NCBI GenBank assembly: GCA_047625765.1
Contig: JBLHRE010000114.1
Coordinates: 1-5,928 of the forward strand
Length of the DNA: 5,928 nucleotides
Direction of reading: 5' to 3'
Source of the DNA: JBLHRE01 sp047625765
Lineage (GTDB): Bacteria > Bacteroidota > Bacteroidia > Flavobacteriales > JBLHRE01
In this document: positions 1 through 5,225 of the stretch, in pieces
Layout of the letters: each line of letters opens with the position of its first letter
Numbering within the stretch: position 1 is the first letter of the stretch
Notes under the pieces: model-generated
The model's database searches: none
Told to the model about the DNA's origin: nothing
What the model saw: only the letters and a program-made list of their open reading frames with translations
Program-made: the position numbers and the translations under genes

Positions 1-84
1 AAAATTACTTGCACTGTAAAGAGGTTACACAAAATACAATTCATAAACGAAAGAACAGATAAACGCTATGGTGTTTATCAATAC

Positions 85-97
85 GTTGCCAAACATT
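85..97 (+). repeat. Right end of an attC-like recombination site upstream of the first gene
   Basis: The 13 bases GTTGCCAAACATT end four bases before the chosen start codon of the first gene. They match, with one mismatch, the reverse complement of AACGTTTGGCAAC at 693-705, just after that gene. Read directly, TGCC-A-AAC-ATTAAA-ATG (87-103) also resembles TGCC-GG-AAC-GTTAAAAA-ATG (733-752), the right end of the downstream palindrome. This is what two copies of one site family on either side of a cassette would look like. The left arm of this upstream copy is not recognisable in bases 1-84. A 7-bp inverted repeat (GATAAAC 58-64, GTTTATC 73-79) may be part of its interior. Assignment as a recombination site is inference. 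Confidence 0.4.
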
Positions 98-100
98 AAA

Positions 101-691
101 ATGACGAGACTAACGACAATATTGATTCTGCTCTTAATAATGAATGGATGTTTAATGGACGAACCAACCGAAGTTCATCATTTAGTGAAGAATTTCAATC
201 TTGCTTGGCGAGCGGAACCTAGGTACCAAAGACTTTATGAAAACTCTGACCCAAACAAATATGGTGGATCGACCATAATTTCAGAAACAATTTTTGCAGT
301 TGGTTTCAATGATGATTTCATTATAGCAAAACAACACCCGAATAAACAAGAGGAAATATCAAAAAGGCTGTTTAATAGAGATAGCACAAGGAACTATAGA
401 CTTTCAAATCCTGCCGACACAATTTACATTTCGGAAGAATACAGCATTTTTATAAGAAATGGGAATTACTATCATCTTAGCAATGGGTGGAATCCACCTG
501 ACAGTCTTTTCCCATATCGGAATGAGACGAAATATCACATTATTGACATTCGGGAGTACGGTTTGAACAAATGGAATAGCCGTGAACACACGTATGAATA
601 CAAGTCTGAATCTGAATTTCAATTAGGAAGACAAAAACTTGGTGTTCCTGACAATTTGAATTTCACAATAATTGATGAAAAACTAAAATAA
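101..691 (+). CDS. Small lipoprotein of unknown function, DUF3997-like
   Basis: A lipoprotein of 196 residues with no assigned function. From the ATG at 101 the N-terminus is MTRLTTILILLLIMNGC, a short charged end, a hydrophobic core and a lipobox-like MNGC with the lipid-anchor cysteine at residue 17. An in-frame ATG at 68 would add 11 residues before the signal peptide and lies inside a hairpin, so 101 is preferred. The mature part has a pattern I associate with DUF3997 proteins: a VGFNDDFIIAKQHP strand, a later YHIIDI strand, then a SEFQLGRQKLGVPDNLNF ending. That match is from memory and moderate. Attachment to a membrane facing the periplasm or cell surface follows from the lipobox. The gene stands alone between two attC-like sequences, has no convincing promoter of its own in view, and is more AT-rich than the genes further right, which fits acquired DNA. 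Confidence 0.75.
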   Translation: MTRLTTILILLLIMNGCLMDEPTEVHHLVKNFNLAWRAEPRYQRLYENSDPNKYGGSTIISETIFAVGFNDDFIIAKQHPNKQEEISKRLFNRDSTRNYRLSNPADTIYISEEYSIFIRNGNYYHLSNGWNPPDSLFPYRNETKYHIIDIREYGLNKWNSREHTYEYKSESEFQLGRQKLGVPDNLNFTIIDEKLK

Positions 692-692
692 A

Positions 693-745
693 AACGTTTG
701 GCAACAATGGCTAAAAAAAATTTTAGCTGTCCTGCCGGAACGTTA
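693..745 (+). repeat. attC-like imperfect palindrome after the first gene
   Basis: The sequence folds into nested arms. The outer AACGTT (693-698) pairs with AACGTT (739-744), the middle GGCA (700-703) with TGCC (733-736), and the inner GCTAAAA (710-716) with TTTTAGC (721-727) around a loop of four A. The arms are separated by unequal spacers (1 versus 2, and 6 versus 5 bases). This asymmetric folded form, ending in GTTA, is the style of integron attC sites. The outer boxes do not match the classical RYYYAAC/GTTRRRY boxes well. There is no T-run after the hairpin, so it is not a standard terminator. It begins one base after the stop codon of the lipoprotein gene, the usual place for a cassette recombination site. 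Confidence 0.45.
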
Positions 746-829
746 AAAAATGAAAACCTCATCCTACGTAACAAATCTTTCGAGTAGTCTAGGAAAAGAC
801 TCCTACGAGTTTGCCTTGAACAAGTGCCA
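746..829. other. Spacer between cassette-like site and promoter, no firm gene
   Basis: No gene can be firmly supported here. The stretch contains a small hairpin (AGTCT 786-790 with AGACT 797-801), two copies of CGAGT (781-785 and 806-810) and a GCCATTG (826-832) complementary to CAATGGC in the palindrome at 705-711. An ATG at 750 opens a 48-codon frame that runs to TGA at 894-896. It could be a small cassette gene, a decayed cassette, or the interior of a longer recombination site. Confidence 0.35.
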
Positions 830-861
830 TTGCTTAGCCATAGAAATTCGCACTATATTTA
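830..861 (+). promoter_or_regulatory. Probable Bacteroidota-type promoter of the DUF2807 gene
   Basis: TTG at 830-832 is followed after 21 bases by TATATTTA at 854-861. The known Bacteroidota housekeeping consensus is TTG or TTTG near -33 and TAnnTTTG near -7, so the second box matches seven of its eight positions by consensus. Transcription would begin a few bases downstream, giving a very short A/T-rich leader before the ATG at 884, with no Shine-Dalgarno sequence. The assignment is by pattern only. Confidence 0.45.
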
Positions 862-883
862 AGCTTCTAAATTTTAATCAAAC

Positions 884-1636
884 ATGCCCATTATGAAATC
901 AATTATTAAAATATCTCTAAGCTTTTGTCTTGCTATCATCACCTTACAATCATGTGCAAGTATTGGTTCCGCAAAAGAAAAAATTTTGGGTAATGGGGAC
1001 ATTACTACCAAACAAATTACGACTGGCGATTATGACGAAGTTAAGGTGCATGGCATTATGGATGTTCGACTTCAAAAAGGCACAGAAGGTGATATTAGCT
1101 TGAAAACAGATGAAAACCTTTTCCAATACCTGGATGTATTTGTAGACGGTAATGCCTTGGTTATTCGTGTTAAAAAGGGCTTTTCCTTAAAAACTGATTT
1201 CGGTATTAAAATAACCGTTCCGTTCGAAGACCTTTCTAAAGTTTCTTTGGCTGGCTCTGGCGACATTACAAGTTCAGACATTATAGAAACTTCAGATTTT
1301 GAAGTAAATCTAGCAGGCTCTGGAGACATTAAATTACGGGTAAACGCAAGAGAAATAAATAGCAATATTGCTGGATCTGGCGATGTACATTTAAAAGGTG
1401 CCTGCCGCAAATTAAATGCAGACTTGGCTGGCAGTGGAGACCTTCACGGATTAGATTTGAAATGTGAAATAGCTGATTTGAATATAGCAGGTTCGGGTGA
1501 TATGAAAGTAAACACAAGCGAGAACATTAAGGTTCGCATTGCCGGTTCTGGAGATGTAGAGTACCTGGGTAAGCCTAAAAACGTAGACAAAAAAGTGATA
1601 GGATCAGGTACAGTAAAAACGTACCAAATAGATTAG
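884..1636 (+). CDS. Head-GIN / DUF2807 repeat lipoprotein
   Basis: A 250-residue predicted lipoprotein of the DUF2807 (head GIN, putative auto-transporter adhesin) family, very common in Bacteroidota and without a settled function. Residues 1-24 form a signal peptide ending in the lipobox LQSC, with the lipid cysteine at 24. Residues 36-40 are GNGDI, the start of the family domain, followed by a strand-rich half (VKVHGIMDVRLQKG, residues 54-66). From residue 123 on, AGSGD occurs six times (123, 144, 163, 182, 202, 220), with a seventh degenerate IGSGT at 239-243, every 18-21 residues. This spacing is typical of stacked beta-turns in a beta-helix. An ATG at 893 (residue 4) is an alternative start giving the more usual MK opening; 884 is kept because A/T-rich sequence precedes it. 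The gene is convergent with icd and shares its terminator. Confidence 0.9.
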   Translation: MPIMKSIIKISLSFCLAIITLQSCASIGSAKEKILGNGDITTKQITTGDYDEVKVHGIMDVRLQKGTEGDISLKTDENLFQYLDVFVDGNALVIRVKKGFSLKTDFGIKITVPFEDLSKVSLAGSGDITSSDIIETSDFEVNLAGSGDIKLRVNAREINSNIAGSGDVHLKGACRKLNADLAGSGDLHGLDLKCEIADLNIAGSGDMKVNTSENIKVRIAGSGDVEYLGKPKNVDKKVIGSGTVKTYQID

Positions 1637-1679
1637 CTGTACTTGGATTTTACAAAACCTAAGTCTTTGCATAAAAACA

Positions 1680-1722
1680 AAAAGCCTTCTCGTTTCGGTT
1701 GAACCGATACGAGAAGGCTTTT
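1680..1722. terminator. Bidirectional intrinsic terminator between DUF2807 gene and icd
   Basis: AAAAGCCTTCTCGT (1680-1693) pairs perfectly with ACGAGAAGGCTTTT (1709-1722). After a T/T mismatch, TCGGT (1695-1699) pairs with ACCGA (1703-1707) around a three-base loop. The A-rich left flank and T-rich right end mean the stem can end transcription in both directions. It lies 43 bases after the stop of the rightward gene and 20 bases beyond the stop of the leftward icd gene, where one shared terminator is expected. Confidence 0.9.
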
Positions 1723-1742
1723 CTATGTTTAAGAGAATGTTA

Positions 1743-3983
1743 TTAAGCGTTTACAGCCTGCAACGCACCATCAATAATAGTATTTAAGGTAAGGCTTGGT
1801 CGCATAGCTTCTGCTACTTTAGCAACGCTTGGAAGGTAGTAACCACCTAAGTTCATTGCTTCTCCTTGCGCTTCGTTAAGCTCTGTAACAATTTTAGTTT
1901 CGTTAGCAGCTAATTCGGTAGCAACATTTGTAAACAAGGCTTTCAATTCAGCATCCTCATTTTGTTTTGCCAATTCTTGTGCCCAATACATTGCCAAGTA
2001 AAAATGAGAACCTCTATTGTCCAATTCTTTCACTTTACGCGAAGGAGACTTGTCATTCTCTAAGAACATACCCGTAGCAGCATCTAAGGTGTCTGCCAAT
2101 ACTTGAGCCTTGTTGTTTCCATACTTATCGGCAACATGCTCTAAAGAAACTGCCAATGCTAAGAACTCACCCAATGAATCCCAACGCAAATGACCTTCTT
2201 TTTCAAATTGCTGTACGTGCTTTGGAGCAGATCCACCAGCACCGGTTTCAAACAATCCACCACCTTGCATTAAAGGAACAATAGAAAGCATTTTTGCAGA
2301 AGTACCCAGTTCTAAAATCGGGAACAAATCTGTTAAGTAATCACGCAACACATTTCCTGTAACAGAAACGGTGTTTTCGCCTTTTTTCATTCTTTCCAAG
2401 CTCAAAGTACAAGCATCAACTTGGTTTAAAATGCGGATATCCAATCCTGCAGTATCGTAATTCCCTAGGTATGTATTTACTTTCTTGATTAGTTCTGCAT
2501 CATGTGCTCTGTTCTCGTCCAACCAGAAAATAGTTGGCCAGGATGTTGCCTTTGCCCGTCCTACAGCCAATTTAACCCAGTCTTGGATTGGTGCATCTTT
2601 TACTTGACACATTCTCCATATATCTCCAGCTTCTACATTGTGAGACATTAAAATGTTTCCTACAGCATCTACTACGGTAACGGTTCCGTTGGCAGATATT
2701 TCGAAAGTCTTGTCATGAGAACCGTACTCTTCCGCTTTTTGAGCCATCAAACCAACATTAGGAACAGTTCCCATTGTAGTTGGGTCGAAAGCACCATTCT
2801 TTTTACAGAACTCAACTACCGCTTGGTATAAGTGTGCGTAAGAGCTATCTGGAACAACTGCTTTTGTATCTTGTAATTTACCTGCTGTATTCCACATTTT
2901 CCCCGAGCTACGCAACATAGCTGGCAAAGAAGCGTCAATAATAACATCAGAAGGAACATGCAGGTTGGTAATTCCTTTATCAGAATCTACCATGGCCATA
3001 TCTGGTCTGGCAGTATAAACAGCATTGATGTCTGCTTCGATGGCTGCTTTTTCTGCTGCTGGCAATGTTTCAATTTTAGCAATCAAATCACCAAAACCAT
3101 TGCGAACATTCACACCCAATTTCTTGAAAGTATCTGCATGCTTAGCAAATACATCTTTGAAGTACACGGCAACAGCAAGACCGAAAATAATTGGATCAGA
3201 AACTTTCATCATGGTTGCTTTCATGTGTAATGAAAACAATACTCCAGATTTCCTAGCTTCAGTAATTTCATTTTCCAAAAACTGCATCAATGCAGTTTTG
3301 CTCATAAATGTACCGTCAATAATTTCTCCTGCTAAAACAGGAACTTCTTTTAACAAAGCAGCAGCACCGTTTAAACTTGTGAAATTGATTTTCACTGCTC
3401 CTGCCTCAGCAATGGTTACTGATTTTTCATTCGCTCTAAAATCTCCCGCACTCATTGTAGCAATATGTGTTTTAGAATCGGAAGACCAAGCACCCATAGA
3501 GTGTGGGTTTATTTTAGCGTAATTCTTTACTGCCTTAGGTGCTCTCCTGTCAGAGTTGCCTTCACGCAATACAGGGTTTACTGCCGACCCTTTGATTTTA
3601 TCGTAACGCGATTTAACATCAATTTCTTGTGCCGTTGTTGGTGTTACTGGGTAATCTGGAATAGCATATCCTTGCGATTGCAATTCGGTGATAGCCACCA
3701 TCAACTGAGGGACAGATGCCGAAATGTTTGGCAACTTAATGATGTTTGCTTCTTCCTTCTTTACCAACTCGCCCAATGCCGCCAATGCATCTTCTGTTTT
3801 TTGATCCTCCTTTAAAAAGTCGTTGAACACCGACAAAATTCTTGCTGCCAATGAAATATCCATAGTGTCTATGGTGATTCCCGAACTAGCTGTAAAAGCC
3901 TGTACGATTGGTAAAAAAGAATAGGTTGCCAAGGCTGGAGCCTCATCTGTTTTAGTGTAAACGATTTTTGGAGTATTATTCAT
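1743..3983 (-). CDS. icd: Monomeric NADP-dependent isocitrate dehydrogenase (EC 1.1.1.42)
   Basis: A cytoplasmic TCA-cycle enzyme that oxidises and decarboxylates isocitrate to 2-oxoglutarate, producing NADPH. At 746 residues it has the full length of the monomeric (type II) family, about 740, which is unrelated in length to the usual dimeric enzyme of about 420. Residues I can place against the Azotobacter enzyme from memory are all present. Substrate and metal sites are S133, N136, R140 and R146 (in GSAVNPVLREGNSDRR), K255 (HMKAT), D350 (IIDASLP), Y420, and R547, D548 and D552 (LRDYLTDLFP). NADP phosphate contacts are H589 (APKHV), R600, D602 and R649. No frameshift or missing catalytic residue is seen. 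The start MNNTPKIVYTKTDEAP is the usual one for the family. The gene is monocistronic, with its own promoter, a hairpin-bearing leader and a terminator shared with the convergent gene. Confidence 0.97.
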   Translation of the reverse strand: MNNTPKIVYTKTDEAPALATYSFLPIVQAFTASSGITIDTMDISLAARILSVFNDFLKEDQKTEDALAALGELVKKEEANIIKLPNISASVPQLMVAITELQSQGYAIPDYPVTPTTAQEIDVKSRYDKIKGSAVNPVLREGNSDRRAPKAVKNYAKINPHSMGAWSSDSKTHIATMSAGDFRANEKSVTIAEAGAVKINFTSLNGAAALLKEVPVLAGEIIDGTFMSKTALMQFLENEITEARKSGVLFSLHMKATMMKVSDPIIFGLAVAVYFKDVFAKHADTFKKLGVNVRNGFGDLIAKIETLPAAEKAAIEADINAVYTARPDMAMVDSDKGITNLHVPSDVIIDASLPAMLRSSGKMWNTAGKLQDTKAVVPDSSYAHLYQAVVEFCKKNGAFDPTTMGTVPNVGLMAQKAEEYGSHDKTFEISANGTVTVVDAVGNILMSHNVEAGDIWRMCQVKDAPIQDWVKLAVGRAKATSWPTIFWLDENRAHDAELIKKVNTYLGNYDTAGLDIRILNQVDACTLSLERMKKGENTVSVTGNVLRDYLTDLFPILELGTSAKMLSIVPLMQGGGLFETGAGGSAPKHVQQFEKEGHLRWDSLGEFLALAVSLEHVADKYGNNKAQVLADTLDAATGMFLENDKSPSRKVKELDNRGSHFYLAMYWAQELAKQNEDAELKALFTNVATELAANETKIVTELNEAQGEAMNLGGYYLPSVAKVAEAMRPSLTLNTIIDGALQAVNA

Positions 3984-4010
3984 CTTTTTTGATTTTTGTT
4001 AGCAATACGA

Positions 4011-4039
4011 GAAGCCTTTAAAAGAAAAGGAAAGGCTTC
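4011..4039 (-). promoter_or_regulatory. Hairpin in the predicted icd leader
   Basis: GAAGCCTTT (4011-4019) and AAAGGCTTC (4031-4039) form a 9-bp perfect stem with an 11-base loop. The stem sits between the predicted icd transcription start and its ATG, with 27 bases left before the start codon. Read leftward it is preceded by a run of A and has no T-run after it, so it is not a terminator for icd transcripts. Read rightward it is followed by seven T and would resemble an intrinsic terminator, although no rightward gene ends here. It may stabilise the icd mRNA or stop antisense transcription; neither can be decided from sequence. Confidence 0.5.
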
Positions 4040-4054
4040 GTTTTTTTCGTAATG

Positions 4055-4085
4055 CAAATTTAACTTTTGAGCTGAGATTTTCAAA
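4055..4085 (-). promoter_or_regulatory. Bacteroidota-type promoter of icd
   Basis: On the minus strand TTTG (4085-4082) is followed after exactly 19 bases by TAAATTTG (4062-4055). This is a full match to the Bacteroidota primary-sigma consensus TTTG-N19 to N21-TAnnTTTG. Transcription would start near 4048, giving a leader of about 64 nt. The promoter lies downstream of the terminator of the preceding operon, which supports independent transcription of icd. Confidence 0.75.
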
Positions 4086-4119
4086 GGATTACCGCCCTAA
4101 AAGTATGCATGTGCTCGAT

Positions 4120-4150
4120 AAAAAAAAGAGCGCTTAAAAGCGCTCCTTTT
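4120..4150 (-). terminator. Intrinsic terminator of the MbnP/peroxidase operon
   Basis: GAGCGCT (4128-4134) and AGCGCTC (4139-4145) form a 7-bp G/C-rich stem with a four-base loop. On the minus strand it is followed by seven T (4127-4121). It starts about 10 bases beyond the stop codon of the di-heme protein gene. The C-TTTTT at 4146-4151 means it could also act weakly rightward. Confidence 0.9.
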
Positions 4151-4154
4151 TAAT

Positions 4155-5207
4155 TTAAAATGGATTCGAAAATTCTTCTTTTGTCAGGAATTCTTGATCC
4201 GTAAATGTTTTAAGAAATGCTATGAGATCTGCCTTTTCCATAGGGTTCAAGCCTATGCCTCCTTGATCTACATTTTTCATCAAAGGATCTATAGTCGATG
4301 AGAATGTTATGCCTTCAGAATAAAAATCAATTACCTCTTCTAAGGTTTCAAATCGTCCATCATGCATGTATGGCCCCGTAACCTCTATATTTCTTAGAGT
4401 CGGTGATTTAAATTTCCCTCGATCATTGGTGTTACCTGTTACCATTTCTCTGCCTTTGTCCGTAAAAACGGAATCCAATCCATTGTTATGAAAAAGGTTG
4501 TCCGTCAAAAGTACTCCACCATGGCAATGGAAGCAATCGCCTTTCTCTGTAAAGTAAATCTCGAAGCCTCTAAACTCCTGATCATTCAGATTCTCTAAGC
4601 CTCTTAGCCTTCTATCGTATTTCGAATTGGCAGAAATCAGGGTACGCTCAAACTGAGCAATCGCTTTTACCACCAATTCTTTGGTGATGTTTTTTTCTCC
4701 AAATGCTTTTAGAAATTGATCTGGATAAGAATCGTGATCGTTCAAGCGCTGTTCTGCTACCGGCCATTCCAAATGCATTTCTATAGGATCTGGCACTGGA
4801 TCAATAGCTTGCTCTTCCAAACTTTGTCTCCTTCCATCCCAAAAGAAATCGGTACTCCACAACTGATTGATAATGGCTGGAGCATTTCTATTCCCTGCCA
4901 TTCCATCAATCCCTACACTAAAACGCTTGGGATCAGAAAATGCCGATCCTTGCTGGTGACAGGAAGCACAGGATTGTGTGAAATCGGCAGATAAAATGGA
5001 ATCGTAAAACAAGCGCCTTCCTAAGGCTATACCTTCTACCGTCATTGGATTGTCGGCAGGAATTACCACATCAGGAAAACGGGAATAAGGTTTTTCTAAA
5101 AGATAAGGAGTTGCTTCAGGAGGCGTTAATGACTCTTTACAGCAAGCAAACACCATTGCCAAGCCCAATATTGACAACAATAATTTTGTATTTCCTTTAA
5201 AATTCAT
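4155..5207 (-). CDS. Di-heme cytochrome c peroxidase / MauG-family lipoprotein
   Basis: A 350-residue exported di-heme c-type cytochrome. The signal peptide (residues 1-21) ends in VFAC, so cysteine 22 is the likely lipid anchor. Two heme-attachment motifs, CASCH (80-84) and CFHCH (225-229), mark the two cytochrome domains. Family signatures follow each: NRNAPAIINQ (106-115) and FFWDGRRQSLEEQA (121-134) after heme 1, with a Glu at 131/132 in the position of the catalytic Glu of CcpA; SPTLRN (268-273), GPYMHDGRFETLEEVI (278-293) and a C-terminal helix ADLIAFLKTF after heme 2. M310 in DPLMK is my candidate distal ligand of heme 2, where MauG uses Tyr; this is inference. The family reduces hydrogen peroxide or, in MauG and MbnH, oxidises residues of a partner protein. 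It follows an MbnP-like gene by 18 nt, so that protein is the probable partner. Confidence 0.95.
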   Translation of the reverse strand: MNFKGNTKLLLSILGLAMVFACCKESLTPPEATPYLLEKPYSRFPDVVIPADNPMTVEGIALGRRLFYDSILSADFTQSCASCHQQGSAFSDPKRFSVGIDGMAGNRNAPAIINQLWSTDFFWDGRRQSLEEQAIDPVPDPIEMHLEWPVAEQRLNDHDSYPDQFLKAFGEKNITKELVVKAIAQFERTLISANSKYDRRLRGLENLNDQEFRGFEIYFTEKGDCFHCHGGVLLTDNLFHNNGLDSVFTDKGREMVTGNTNDRGKFKSPTLRNIEVTGPYMHDGRFETLEEVIDFYSEGITFSSTIDPLMKNVDQGGIGLNPMEKADLIAFLKTFTDQEFLTKEEFSNPF

Positions 5208-5225
5208 TCTATCGTATACTTTAAA

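Noticed and set aside
9..42. Promoter for the first lipoprotein gene (TTG at 9-11, TACAATTC at 35-42)
   Set aside because: The spacing is long (23 bases) and the second box misses two key positions of TAnnTTTG, so it is not better than chance in A/T-rich DNA.
58..79. GATAAAC/GTTTATC inverted repeat as a terminator or operator
   Set aside because: The stem is only 7 bp, A/T-rich, with an 8-base loop and no T-run. It is mentioned only as a possible interior part of the upstream attC-like site.
710..727. GCTAAAA/TTTTAGC hairpin as intrinsic terminator of the first gene
   Set aside because: The stem is A/T-rich and is followed by TGTCCTGCC, not a T-run. It fits better as the inner arm of the larger palindrome.
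1072..1410. 112-codon open frame on the minus strand inside the DUF2807 gene
   Set aside because: Its repeated MSPEPA is the reverse reading of the AGSGD-coding repeats. It has no leader, start context or family signature.
3025..3522. 165-codon open frame on the plus strand inside icd
   Set aside because: It lies wholly antisense to a well-conserved enzyme gene, has no recognisable domain, and its composition mirrors the icd codons. Treated as a shadow frame, like the shorter plus-strand frames at 2958-3230 and 3465-3815.
4716..4994. Plus-strand open frames opposite the di-heme and MbnP-like genes (also 5433-5669)
   Set aside because: Both are antisense to genes with clear protein-family motifs and show no features of real proteins.
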